The notes beneath the pieces were generated by a model. That model searched no databases. It was not told the DNA's origin and worked only from the letters and a program-made list of their open reading frames with translations. A stretch of 64,000 nt of DNA from CAZKBP01 sp964551015 (lineage in GTDB: Bacteria; Bacteroidota; Bacteroidia; Cytophagales; Microscillaceae), in assembly GCA_964551015.1 (NCBI GenBank), contig CAZKBP010000001.1, forward strand, positions 1 to 64,000, in the 5' to 3' direction. Of this stretch, positions 6,906-15,035 are shown piece after piece. The position numbers were made by a program, and so were the translations under genes. Numbering within the stretch: the first letter of the stretch is position 1; each line of letters opens with the position of its first letter.

Positions 6906-9662
6906 TCATTTTCCCACCGAGCGAATCTTGTAAGTAAAAGTCAGCATAGCGTAGCGTCCCAAGGCATTGGCTCTTTGCTCCTCGATGTAGTTAAACTGGG
7001 TCTGGCGATCAATGCCTTGATTCTGATTGAGTAAATCAAAGACACTGAGCTTGAGTTCGCCTCGCTCGTTTTTAAGAAAGGTTTTGCTGACAGAAGCTTC
7101 CCAGAGCGGAATCCGCGTACTCGCTCCAAAGCCTCGGTCGCTGTAAGTCTGGAGGCTGAAAGAACTGTTCAGATTCCATTTTCGTAAAAGACTAATGCTC
7201 AAATCGTTATACAGGCGATGATTGAAGAAATCTTGATCCAGTTCATTATCTTCCGAATAAGTACTGCGGTTATAATCTATAGCGAAGCCCAGTGAAAGAT
7301 CCAACCATTCTTTTTTGCGGTTTTCCAGGCGAAAATCTAGCCGATTGATCCAGCGTTGCACTCGATTTTCCTGAGCATTGACAAATAAGATCGAGCGATT
7401 ATAAGTCTGGTTGAGCGTGAGGTTGAATTTGATTTTTAGAGGACGAATCGGCCTGCCAAAAGAGGCGTAAGCATTCAACCAAAAATCATCTTCTACATTT
7501 GTGGGATTAATAATTTGTCGAAAATTCTCATCAATTTCTGTGGCATTTGTGATTTTATTACGCGTATAGCGGGCATTTACCGTGGCAAAAAAATTAGTAA
7601 AACTGAAGGCATCAAATAAAAAATAATTGAAAGCAAGGCTATGTACATACTCGGGACGCAGGTTAGGATTGCCCGTGTAAATGACGAGCGGATTACTATT
7701 ATTGACCAGAGGTTGTAGCTCTTGCAAAGAAGGTTCGCGTACCGAAGTGCTGTAAGAAAAATTTAATCGCTTGGCATTGCTGAAGCTGTAGCGCCAGCGA
7801 ATACTCGGCAGAAAATTGAAGAAATCTCTTTGAATCGCAAAATCTTCTTCGGGAGCAAAGCCATCTAAGTGCGCGTTTTGTGCTTCTACACTGAGCACCA
7901 AGTTAGATTTCTTGCCTGGCATCAACCAACGCAAGCCTCCCCGGTGGTAAGTGTAATCACTTTGAAAAGCCAAACTCAAATCTTCGTTCAGCCGTAATTC
8001 ATCTGAATCTTGCACATCAAAAAATAATTTTTCACTCTCCTGATCAAAATTCTGGAATTGATAAGTGAATTGTAGAAAAGTCTTCTGGGCAATGGGTTCC
8101 GTATAATTGGCCTGCAAGCGGTAATGGAGGCGGTGATCTTCCTGTTTTTGTAATTGTAGAATCGAGTCGAGCGAGGAGATTTGACTATTTACCAAAGAAA
8201 TATTTTCTGAAGCTAAGCGTGCATCTTCCTTATTTTGATTCCAACCTAGTTCGGCACGAGCCGTGAGAGAGCGTCCAGGTTTTTGCAATTTGAGACGATA
8301 AAGTGCGCTGCCTTGTCCTTGCCAGCCTTGGGCATCACTGCGGTTGAGGATATTGGATTGCGTTTGTCGGGCCTGGTCGGCAGGTTGATTTTGGGTAAAT
8401 TGTTGATTGTTTTGCTCTTGATTAATCCAACTACTATTGAGACGGAGGGTGAGGTCTTGTTGCTCGCTGATGGTGTATTTCAAGCGGCCTTGGAAGCGAT
8501 GGTTATGAACATCTGTGTTGCGGTTTTGGCTCTCGGTGGTACTGAAAGTAGAATCTCCCGCAAAGCTTTCCCTCATTGTGGAGCTTTGTAAATCATTTTG
8601 GGCAAGATTGTAAAAATAATTTCCGCTGAACTCCAGCTTCTCATGAAAAGTATGGCTCCAATTCAAACCACCTGACCAGATGGTGTTGATGCCCGCCTGA
8701 TTTCCCTGATTTAATAAAGAACCCAGACCGTCATCGTTGCCATTGAGTTGAATGCTCCCGCCGTTACTACCCAAATTGCTCAGGCCTCCGGCAAAACTCA
8801 GGTAATCTTGAAAAGTAAAGGGGCTTTCGTTGATATTATTCAGATTGCCCAATACAGAAAATTGCGTGGTTTTATTAAAACGATTTAGATTTGCTTTCAG
8901 GCGATAGCGTTCTTCCGTGCCATAGCTCCCCGCTAAATTCCCAAAATAGCCTTTCTTTCTGTCTTCTTTGAGGCTGAGATTGATGGTTTTATCCCTTTCG
9001 CCGTCATCAATTCCGGTAAACTCGGCCATTTCCGAAAGCTTATCAAATACTTGTACTTTGTCCAAGGCATTAGCGGGCAGGTTGCGGGTGGCGATTTTTG
9101 GATCATCTCCAAAAAACTCCTTGCCATCTACCAGTACTTTTTTGACTTCTTCCCCTTGGGCTTTGATGGTTCCGTCGGCTTCTACTTCCACGCCCGGGAG
9201 CTTTTTCAATAAATCCTCTACCGTGGCATTGGGGCGGGTTTGAAAAGTGGGAGCATTGTACTCGATGGTATCTTGTTTGATCACCATGGGAATACGCTCT
9301 GAGGTAATCGAGATTTCTTCCAGGCGATTGTCTTGGGATTGCAGACGCAAGGTTCCCAAATTTTGATCCTGATCTTCGGGTTTAATTTCCAGCGGCATGG
9401 CATAATTTTGATAACCCAAATAGGAAAACTGTAAGACATACTGCCCGGGCTTGACTTTAGGTAAAATAAATTGCCCTTCTGGGTTGCTAAATGTGAAGCT
9501 CTGAATCAAAGAGTCGGGCATTTCTAGCAATACCACAGTGGCACTCGGCAATGGAGCCCCAGTACTATCGGCCAGCACGCCTTGGACGCTGATATTTTGC
9601 GCTTGAACATTTACCCAAACAGAACCAAACAAGCAGAGAGAGAGTAAGTAAAATTTTTTCAT
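6906..9662 (-). CDS. Outer-membrane beta-barrel protein, TonB-receptor-like, with CarboxypepD_reg domain
   Basis: A 918-residue outer-membrane protein. A signal peptide (residues 1-21) is followed by a carboxypeptidase-regulatory-like beta-sandwich (about 22-108), a plug-like domain (about 110-215, with PNATVEDLLKKLPGVEV and VLVDGKEFFGDDPKIATRNL) and a long barrel rich in alternating aromatic strands. The end (RYAMLTFTYKIRSV) is a terminal beta-strand. This belongs to the OMP_b-brl_3 / TonB-dependent receptor-like group of Bacteroidota. No TonB box or substrate can be named. It is followed on the other side by a GLPGLI-family gene 93 bases upstream in the same orientation, a pairing often seen in this phylum. 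Confidence 0.88.
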   Translation of the reverse strand: MKKFYLLSLCLFGSVWVNVQAQNISVQGVLADSTGAPLPSATVVLLEMPDSLIQSFTFSNPEGQFILPKVKPGQYVLQFSYLGYQNYAMPLEIKPEDQDQNLGTLRLQSQDNRLEEISITSERIPMVIKQDTIEYNAPTFQTRPNATVEDLLKKLPGVEVEADGTIKAQGEEVKKVLVDGKEFFGDDPKIATRNLPANALDKVQVFDKLSEMAEFTGIDDGERDKTINLSLKEDRKKGYFGNLAGSYGTEERYRLKANLNRFNKTTQFSVLGNLNNINESPFTFQDYLSFAGGLSNLGSNGGSIQLNGNDDGLGSLLNQGNQAGINTIWSGGLNWSHTFHEKLEFSGNYFYNLAQNDLQSSTMRESFAGDSTFSTTESQNRNTDVHNHRFQGRLKYTISEQQDLTLRLNSSWINQEQNNQQFTQNQPADQARQTQSNILNRSDAQGWQGQGSALYRLKLQKPGRSLTARAELGWNQNKEDARLASENISLVNSQISSLDSILQLQKQEDHRLHYRLQANYTEPIAQKTFLQFTYQFQNFDQESEKLFFDVQDSDELRLNEDLSLAFQSDYTYHRGGLRWLMPGKKSNLVLSVEAQNAHLDGFAPEEDFAIQRDFFNFLPSIRWRYSFSNAKRLNFSYSTSVREPSLQELQPLVNNSNPLVIYTGNPNLRPEYVHSLAFNYFLFDAFSFTNFFATVNARYTRNKITNATEIDENFRQIINPTNVEDDFWLNAYASFGRPIRPLKIKFNLTLNQTYNRSILFVNAQENRVQRWINRLDFRLENRKKEWLDLSLGFAIDYNRSTYSEDNELDQDFFNHRLYNDLSISLLRKWNLNSSFSLQTYSDRGFGASTRIPLWEASVSKTFLKNERGELKLSVFDLLNQNQGIDRQTQFNYIEEQRANALGRYAMLTFTYKIRSVGK

Positions 9663-9755
9663 GGTTATATGGTTGGTTTTTATCTGATAGCAAAGTGTTT
9701 AGGCAGAGGAAGCGCAGCACTTCGTGGAGCGACCCTACCTACAACTCGCCACTAA

Positions 9756-10529
9756 TCATCCTCCTCCTTTCTTGATCATAAAAGTGCCTTGGCCGCCAGA
9801 ATTTTCCTGCATTTCTTTGAATTTCTCTTCTGTGATTTTACGAAATTCTTCTCTGCTGACTTTTTTGCCTTTTTGGGGAGCTTCTAAATCTTCATCGGCC
9901 ACGGATTTCAAGTCTACTTGCTGAGCCGTGATGACGCGCCGGCCTTGGTTGAGGTTGACTTCCAGAATGAGGCCGGGTAAACCACCGTAAGTATCAGGCC
10001 CTAGAGAAACGGGAATTTGAGGGGTGAACCAGGCCTCAACTGTACGAACTGAGTCTAGCTCGAGGGTAGCTTTTTGGCAAGGATAGCCAAGAATTTCTTT
10101 TTGCTCGGGGCTTAGTTTCCAGCTTTGCTTGGAAATTTCTTCCTCAATCAGGAAGGTGCGTCCCATGAAATCTCTTTGCTCGATACGAGTTTGTGCCCTA
10201 AGGTCTTGATAGATGACATTTTGGGGGCGCATAAAGACCATTTTAACGACTCCTTCCTCTCCATTATTTTCTAGGAGTTCATCGGGAGGGGTAGGAGTGG
10301 AGTCATCTAGTTGATAGAGCGAGGCAGACTCGTTGAAAAGTAATTTCATAGAATTTTCTCGCGAACTGGGCATTTTGGCTTGAATCTGTGCCAAGCGAGG
10401 ATCATCTCCTGCTAGCTTGAGTTCCAGTCGTACAGTTTCTTTGTAAGCAACTTCTCCGGTTGTGTGCTGCGCATAGGCAGGGAAGAGAGTCACGAGCGAG
10501 AGTAAAAAAAGTAGTGTTTGTTTTTTCAT
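9756..10529 (-). CDS. GLPGLI family protein
   Basis: A 257-residue exported protein with signal peptide MKKQTLLFLLSLVTLFPAYA. It carries the family signature GLPGLI in the context TYGGLPGLILEVNL, preceded by the conserved pattern of a W-F-P-like motif (VEAWFTPQIPVSLGP) and the CQKATLELD segment. The mature end is charged and finishes with a Gly-rich tail (MIKKGGG). The function of GLPGLI proteins is not established; they are periplasmic and usually encoded beside outer-membrane receptors with a CarboxypepD_reg domain, exactly as here. A -7 box (TAAATTTG) lies 20 bases before the start. Confidence 0.92.
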   Translation of the reverse strand: MKKQTLLFLLSLVTLFPAYAQHTTGEVAYKETVRLELKLAGDDPRLAQIQAKMPSSRENSMKLLFNESASLYQLDDSTPTPPDELLENNGEEGVVKMVFMRPQNVIYQDLRAQTRIEQRDFMGRTFLIEEEISKQSWKLSPEQKEILGYPCQKATLELDSVRTVEAWFTPQIPVSLGPDTYGGLPGLILEVNLNQGRRVITAQQVDLKSVADEDLEAPQKGKKVSREEFRKITEEKFKEMQENSGGQGTFMIKKGGG

Positions 10530-10548
10530 AGTTCTTAATTTTTACTTT

Positions 10549-10556
10549 CAAATTTA
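10549..10556 (-). promoter_or_regulatory. Bacteroidota-type -7 box before the GLPGLI gene
   Basis: The minus strand reads TAAATTTG, a full match to TAnnTTTG, 20 bases ahead of the ATG. No clear -33 TTTG was seen, so the call rests on one element. Confidence 0.45.
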
Positions 10557-10743
10557 GGTTTCTGAATAAGTTTGCTGGTATTTTCGGTCTTAAAGATTGT
10601 TAAAGCAAAAATTAAAAATTGTTAAGGAGGGGAGAGGGCACACTCGAGTCGGCACCACCAGCCATCTTCCCGAGTAACTCTTAGCCTCTGCTTCTCGTAC
10701 CATAAATTACCTTTTTGATTCAGTAACCTCAAGCAAAGAACAA

Positions 10744-11493
10744 GTGGCGAACAAATTACACGAGCTTTTGGCGGTAGAGCAAGACCGGAAGCATAAATCA
10801 AATCAGGCCATCGGGGAGGCCAAGAATATATTCACGAAGAAAGATCCCTTCTTCGATGGGATGATCAAACGCTATGTCGCCTTGGAAGAGGACTCCGACC
10901 AAATCCCCGACGAAACCAAACAAATGGTTACTACCGTAAAGAAAAAACTTCAAGAAACCTTAGAAGCGGTTATCACGGGAATGGACGCGCATATCTCCAA
11001 GGAAGAAACCAATGCCTCCAATGTGGCTAAGGCTGAATTGGTGGTCAACGAGGTAAACTTGGGAACCTTCTCGGCTACTTCTTTGCTGGCTTTGGAGTCT
11101 CACGTCTCGAAAATTCGGGATTTGTACCAAAATATTCCTATACTCGATCCGACTCGTCGTTGGGAGTTGGACGAGCAGGAGGGCGTTTATAAAACCGAAC
11201 CCGAGATCAAATTCCGCAGTGTCAAACGGCCCAAAGTCATCGTGAAATACGAGGCCACTGAGAAGCATCCGGCGCAGACGGAACTTTTATACCTGGATTT
11301 TCAGGTGGGTAAATATGAAACCATTTACAGCTCTGGCAAAATTACCATTGCCCAGAAAAACGAACTAATAGAAAGAATAGATCAACTGTTGGAAGCCATC
11401 AAAACGGCTCGTTCTAAGGCCAATAACGTGGAGGTCAACAACATCAAGATCGGGCAACGCATCTTTGATCTAATTCATAAAGATATTCTGTAA
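10744..11493 (+). CDS. Conserved-looking hypothetical protein
   Basis: A 249-residue soluble protein that starts with GTG, giving MANKLHELLAVEQDRKHKSN. No ATG near this point would keep the N-terminus. The first 110 residues are charged and helical; the middle has LYQNIPILDPTRRWELDEQE and KRPKVIVKYEATEKHPAQTE, and the end is a helical LIERIDQLLEAIKTARSKAN segment followed by IGQRIFDLIHKDIL. There is no signal peptide or membrane segment. I do not recognise the family with certainty; it resembles cytoplasmic proteins annotated only as hypothetical in diverse bacteria. It stands alone, divergent from the GLPGLI gene. Confidence 0.75.
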   Translation: MANKLHELLAVEQDRKHKSNQAIGEAKNIFTKKDPFFDGMIKRYVALEEDSDQIPDETKQMVTTVKKKLQETLEAVITGMDAHISKEETNASNVAKAELVVNEVNLGTFSATSLLALESHVSKIRDLYQNIPILDPTRRWELDEQEGVYKTEPEIKFRSVKRPKVIVKYEATEKHPAQTELLYLDFQVGKYETIYSSGKITIAQKNELIERIDQLLEAIKTARSKANNVEVNNIKIGQRIFDLIHKDIL

Positions 11494-11692
11494 GGCTTTA
11501 ACCGGCTTTGCAGAAAAGGACACGGAGATAGCCTTAGTTTTATATTAATTGTCAAAACCGCTTTCAGGTCTTAATGGGTTTCTGTGCTTAGCACACAGAG
11601 ACAGACATTGTGAAGCATTTTAGCATTAGTTTATCGCTCCGTAGTCTTAGCTTAAAGAACTCGGATGGAGGCTCCTATCTATGAGAAACCTA
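11494..11692. other. Non-coding stretch ahead of the tRNA-like segments
   Basis: No gene is seen. It contains fragments such as CACACAGAGACAGAC and GGAGGCTCC and leads directly into the 3' half of a tRNA. It may be the leader of the RNA transcript that ends at 11968. Confidence 0.3.
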
Positions 11693-11724
11693 GTGCAGGG
11701 GTTCGATTCCCCTCGCCCGTACCA
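11693..11724 (+). pseudogene. 3' half of a tRNA (T arm, acceptor strand, CCA)
   Basis: Bases 11697-11713 form a perfect T arm (AGGGG, loop TTCGATT, CCCCT), followed by acceptor strand CGCCCGT (11714-11720), discriminator A and an encoded CCA (11722-11724). No matching acceptor strand, D arm or normal anticodon arm lies upstream. The matching 5' half lies downstream at 11762. Confidence 0.75.
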
Positions 11725-11761
11725 GCAAGATTACAAATCTGTAACTTTCAATCCATAATCT

Positions 11762-11797
11762 ACGGGCGTAGCTCAGTGGCAGAGCAAGGGTGGCAAG
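11762..11797 (+). pseudogene. 5' half of a tRNA, located downstream of its 3' half
   Basis: ACGGGCG (11762-11768) is the exact complement of the acceptor strand at 11714-11720. It is followed by TA and a standard D arm (GCTC, loop AGTGGCA, GAGC, 11771-11785). After base 86 a possible anticodon-stem strand AGGGT follows, but no 7-base loop and no matching T arm come after it. The order of the two halves is the reverse of a normal tRNA gene, with 37 bases between CCA and the 5' end. Confidence 0.7.
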
Positions 11798-11847
11798 TCA
11801 GAAGTAGAGAAGAGATCAAATACGAGTGAATCCTGCGAAAAGCAGTA

Positions 11848-11929
11848 CCCCTTGTGGTGAAATTGGAATACACGGTATCATGCCAAGATACTGCCTTCGG
11901 GCATGCAGGTTCAACTCCTGTCAAGGGTA
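11848..11929 (+). tRNA. Class II tRNA-like gene with anticodon GCC (Gly codons), possibly pseudo
   Basis: An 82-base cloverleaf can be drawn: acceptor CCCCTTG (11848-11854) with CAAGGGT (11922-11928), D arm GTG/CAC around AAATTGGAATA, anticodon stem GTATC/GATAC with loop ATGCCAA, a long variable arm TGCC-TTCG-GGCA (11892-11903), and T arm GCAGG/CCTGT with loop TTCAACT. The anticodon is GCC (11882-11884), which reads glycine codons, yet the long variable arm and A discriminator are leucine-like. The first pair is C against U, or else one C is bulged; CCA is not encoded. The clean stems and the terminator behind it argue for expression; the mismatch argues for decay. Confidence 0.6.
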
Positions 11930-11932
11930 TCC

Positions 11933-11968
11933 GGGCACTCGTGAGGTAAGACCGAGTGCCCATTTTTT
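11933..11968 (+). terminator. Strong terminator behind the tRNA-like genes
   Basis: A 9-bp perfect stem (GGGCACTCG, 11933-11941, with CGAGTGCCC, 11953-11961), an 11-base loop, then ATTTTTTAT. It begins only four bases after the class II tRNA, so it probably ends that transcript. Confidence 0.8.
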
Positions 11969-12072
11969 ATGCCTGAGTCGAGATCCCCCCCTTTTCCTAA
12001 AAGCTTAAAAATGCTCACTCCAGAAGACGTTCAGGATAGTTTTGAAACTTACACGAGCGATTTTCTGCTCAA

Positions 12073-12114
12073 ATGCTAGCGATCTCTCGCGCATTTTACT
12101 GCGTAAGCTAGCAT
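12073..12114. promoter_or_regulatory. Inverted repeat upstream of the STAS-like gene
   Basis: ATGCTAGC (12073-12080) and GCTAGCAT (12107-12114) are exact inverted copies, with a smaller CGC/GCG stem between them. The element ends 41 bases before the next start codon and could be an operator or a leader hairpin. Confidence 0.35.
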
Positions 12115-12155
12115 ATCAACAAGCAAGAACATCTTCATCTTAAATAAATCAAAAT

Positions 12156-12578
12156 ATGATACTCACACCGTCTATACCCATACCGTTGCTCAATGATGAA
12201 TTTGCTACTGTTTTTTACACAGAAGAGATGCAAACTATGGAGCTGATCTGGAAAGGATTTGTCCCCAGCCATACATATCGTGAAGTAATGCTCCTCGTGC
12301 AAGAACAAGTCAAGCACCGGCCGGTACGCTTCTGGATTTTTGACGCCACATTCGCTAAAGTAATCACTTTAGAAGATCAGCAATGGACACGGAAAATATT
12401 ACTACCTTCTTTATTCAAAGCTGGCTTACAAGCGATGGGGATCGTGGTTTCTCACGATGTATTCAATAAATTATTTACTGACCAGCTAAGAAGAAGCTTA
12501 GGAAATGAAAGATGCCAATACTTCGACCACATTCGGGAGGCCGAAGCTTGGGTACAAAAACAATCAGCCGTGAATTAA
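12156..12578 (+). CDS. Hypothetical protein with a SpoIIAA/STAS-like fold pattern
   Basis: A 140-residue soluble protein with an alternating strand/helix pattern: FATVFYTEEMQTMELIWKGF, a helix around HTYREVMLLVQEQVKHRP, strand VRFWIFDATFAKVITLED, then FKAGLQAMGIVVSHDVFNKL and a final helix HIREAEAWVQKQ. This resembles the SpoIIAA-like / STAS-SEC14-like small proteins frequent in Cytophagales, where a W-I-F-D-like strand is followed by an acidic turn. No catalytic motif is seen. The gene is alone and ends before a clear terminator. The fold assignment is an inference from pattern only. Confidence 0.65.
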   Translation: MILTPSIPIPLLNDEFATVFYTEEMQTMELIWKGFVPSHTYREVMLLVQEQVKHRPVRFWIFDATFAKVITLEDQQWTRKILLPSLFKAGLQAMGIVVSHDVFNKLFTDQLRRSLGNERCQYFDHIREAEAWVQKQSAVN

Positions 12579-12604
12579 CCGCCCTCACTGAGACTAGAAT
12601 GACT

Positions 12605-12635
12605 AAGCCGGAACCTTCAAGATTCCGGCTTTTTT
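12605..12635 (+). terminator. Rho-independent terminator
   Basis: A 9-bp perfect stem (AAGCCGGAA, 12605-12613, with TTCCGGCTT, 12623-12631) followed by T residues, 27 bases after the STAS-like gene. Confidence 0.85.
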
Positions 12636-12661
12636 AATGATTCATTCCAAGACTCGAGGAT

Positions 12662-13003
12662 TCATAGGTGTCGTCTGGCCCAATGAATTTTCTCGGCCAA
12701 TTCCTGTTTTTTCTTGTCGATTAGATGATGGACAAATAGCTGAATCTCCTGTTTTATCGCTATTACTTCTTCTTCGGAAAGTTGCAAACGTCCCTCGCTG
12801 AGCATTTGTACAAATAATTCTTCCAAAGCTTGACAAGTACTTCGGTAGCTCTGATGAAAAATCATCTCGGTCTGTGCTTCCAACTCGGGACGATCAGCAC
12901 ATAAATAGGCGAGTAAAAACAGGGATAAATCTTGGGAGATCAAATCGCCAATATTCTTTTCGTTGCTCCGCAGGACTTCTTGTATACTGGTCTGAAAATC
13001 CAT
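12662..13003 (-). CDS. Small helical hypothetical protein
   Basis: A 113-residue protein that is almost entirely helical: QTSIQEVLRSNEKNIGDLIS, LSLFLLAYLCADRPELEAQT, then CQALEELFVQMLSEGRLQLS and a final amphipathic helix with IDKKKQELAEKIHWARRHL. There is no signal peptide. The pattern could be the ligand-binding half of a TetR-like regulator, but no DNA-binding half is present, so I leave it unassigned. It follows the leucine-rich-repeat lipoprotein gene by 20 bases in the same direction and may be co-transcribed with it. Confidence 0.6.
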   Translation of the reverse strand: MDFQTSIQEVLRSNEKNIGDLISQDLSLFLLAYLCADRPELEAQTEMIFHQSYRSTCQALEELFVQMLSEGRLQLSEEEVIAIKQEIQLFVHHLIDKKKQELAEKIHWARRHL

Positions 13004-13023
13004 TTTTATTTTTTCATTAAAAA

Positions 13024-13959
13024 TTATTGTGGCATCACCATTCCCTCATAAATGACTTCGGTACGGGGAAGGGCTTCTTCGAGAAATTGGTTAATTTCTG
13101 CATTCAAAGGATTTCCGAAAATATGAAGCATTTCCAGCTTCTCGAGCTGAGCAATCTCATCGGGCAAGCTTTGGAGTTGATTGTTGTTCAGCCAGAGTAC
13201 TTCTAGATTTTTCAGGAGGCCGATTTCTTGGGGCAAATCTTCTAATTCATTAAAACCCATTAACAGTACTTCTAAATTTTTAACCCGAGCCAATTGCGTG
13301 AGTGCCTGCGTCCAGTCTAATTGAGGATTGCCATTGAGGCTAATCGTATGCAGATTTTCAAGCTGATCCAAGTTTTCAGGTAATTTCGTGAAGGCATTGC
13401 GGTCTAGATTAAGGATCTCGAGTGAGTTTAATTGACGAATAGCCTCAGGAATTTGCTTCATTTCATTGTCATTCAGGCTCAGCTCCTTAAGCTGCGGTAA
13501 GGCACTCAGCTGCTGAGCCACGGCGGCGTAGTCTAGTTGAGGATTGGCATCTAGCCACAATGCTTTTAATTGTTTAAGCCGAGTAATTTCCGGAGGAAGT
13601 GCCCCGAGTTGATTACTAATCAGGGAAAGCTCCTCTAATTGGGTAAGTTGACCAATGGTTTTGAAGGCTTCTGAAAAATCAATGTCAGGATTATTGCTCA
13701 GGTAGAGAATTTCAAGATTTTTAAAATCAGCCATTGCCTTGGGAATTTCCTGAATGCCTTGGCCGTCTAGGCGTAATTGATCTACTTGATTGGGTATTTT
13801 GAGCGCGGCTTCCAGTGAATACTGATAATCATCTGGGTTGATTTCCTGATTGACAGCCGTAGCCGTGCTGTCTGCGCTGTTTTCTCCATCAGAAGAGGAG
13901 GAATGACAGGCAGGTAGCCCTAAAATTAACAACAGGATAAATAATCTAGAATAATTCAT
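13024..13959 (-). CDS. Leucine-rich-repeat lipoprotein
   Basis: A 311-residue lipoprotein: signal MNYSRLFILLLILGLPACHS with lipobox LPAC (Cys 18), a Ser/Asp/Glu-rich linker (about 20-45), then roughly ten leucine-rich repeats of about 23 residues with the consensus LxxLxxLxLxxNxLxxLPxxI (for example LEILNLDRNAFTKLPENLDQ). This produces a curved solenoid for protein binding, tethered to the periplasmic or outer-membrane face. Some units have the variant N-P-x-L-D-Y/W ending. No effector domain is attached. The partner is unknown. Confidence 0.85.
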   Translation of the reverse strand: MNYSRLFILLLILGLPACHSSSSDGENSADSTATAVNQEINPDDYQYSLEAALKIPNQVDQLRLDGQGIQEIPKAMADFKNLEILYLSNNPDIDFSEAFKTIGQLTQLEELSLISNQLGALPPEITRLKQLKALWLDANPQLDYAAVAQQLSALPQLKELSLNDNEMKQIPEAIRQLNSLEILNLDRNAFTKLPENLDQLENLHTISLNGNPQLDWTQALTQLARVKNLEVLLMGFNELEDLPQEIGLLKNLEVLWLNNNQLQSLPDEIAQLEKLEMLHIFGNPLNAEINQFLEEALPRTEVIYEGMVMPQ

Positions 13960-14053
13960 AGTTGAGTGGTTAAAAATGCTTCCAAGTTCTTTCCTATATA
14001 CCTACTTAAGACGAGCGAGTGGAGCTAGTAAAAAAAGAGCTGATTCGTGAAAT

Positions 14054-14956
14054 TCACGAACGATTCCAATCAAACTTGAATAAATCTGGACGGGCATAAT
14101 GCCCTGCTACATCCAAATCTAAGTGTGCCTTGGTGATTTCTTCGGTATAGCATTCGGCATGCAAAATACCTTCTTGATTATACAGTGGCTCTGCTATACA
14201 CTTGCCCATGGGATCGTAAATGGCACTTCCACCCCGACATAAAATATCCGAGGGATTGTCTAAGAGTGTCTGCCAGTGTGGGGGGTAATCTTCTTTTTTT
14301 ACAAATTGATTAGCCCCTAATACGTAGCAGCGTCCTTCACAGGCAATATGTGCTAAGGTAGCCTGCCAGCTATCTCTACTGTCTGCCGTGGGCGCGAGGT
14401 AGAGTTGTATACCTTGTTGATAGAGTGCCATGCGAGCCAAGGGCATGTAATTTTCCCAGCAAATCAAACCACCCATTTTGGCGAGAGGAGTGTTGATGAC
14501 TCGCAGTGATTTTCCATCTCCTTCGCCCCAGATAATTCTCTCAGAAGCCGTGGGCTTGATCTTCCGATGGCAAAGTAATAACTCACCTTGAGGAGAAAAA
14601 TAAAGCAAACTGCAGTAGAGTGTACCTCCGACGGGAGCTTTTTCAGTAATTCCTATTACCAAAAAAATTCCCGCCCCAGCGGCGATCTGACCCAGTAATT
14701 CCGTGCAGGAGCCAGGTACTACCATCGATTTTTCATAATATTCCTGCCAGTAGGCTCTCCCTTCCGAGCTACGGCTGCCTACCACCGCCCCAAAATCCAG
14801 GCCACGGGGATAGCAAGGCAAAAATGATTCAGGAAACAAGACCAGTTGAGCACCTGCGGTACGAGCCTGCGATACATAATCTTTAATTTTTTCCAAGCTC
14901 TGTGCTAGGTCTAAAAACACGGGAGCAGCTTGCACGACGGCTACTTTCAGACTCAT
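14054..14956 (-). CDS. Nitrilase / carbon-nitrogen hydrolase
   Basis: A 300-residue member of the nitrilase superfamily. The catalytic triad is visible: Glu about 43 in FPESFLPCYPRG, Lys about 130 in CHRKIKPTASER, and Cys about 164 in GGLICWENYMP. The context RKIKPTASERIIWGEGDG and the PCYPRG segment are those of true nitrilases, which turn nitriles into carboxylic acids and ammonia, rather than amidases or carbamoylases. The length is slightly shorter than typical aliphatic nitrilases. The protein is cytoplasmic. It is divergent from the kinase at 15240; the region between them carries a long palindrome. The substrate cannot be told from sequence. Confidence 0.88.
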   Translation of the reverse strand: MSLKVAVVQAAPVFLDLAQSLEKIKDYVSQARTAGAQLVLFPESFLPCYPRGLDFGAVVGSRSSEGRAYWQEYYEKSMVVPGSCTELLGQIAAGAGIFLVIGITEKAPVGGTLYCSLLYFSPQGELLLCHRKIKPTASERIIWGEGDGKSLRVINTPLAKMGGLICWENYMPLARMALYQQGIQLYLAPTADSRDSWQATLAHIACEGRCYVLGANQFVKKEDYPPHWQTLLDNPSDILCRGGSAIYDPMGKCIAEPLYNQEGILHAECYTEEITKAHLDLDVAGHYARPDLFKFDWNRS

Positions 14957-15035
14957 TTGATTTGATTTTTAGATGGGTAAGCCAAGGTAGGCAATCGGTA
15001 GATGATACTTTCGTATTTATTTACTATTTTTAATA

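Noticed and set aside
11500..11850. A permuted tmRNA (ssrA) gene
   Set aside because: The order of halves fits, but the acceptor has no G3-U70 pair, the D arm is a normal one, and no tag reading frame ending in a Leu-Ala-Ala type tail is seen.
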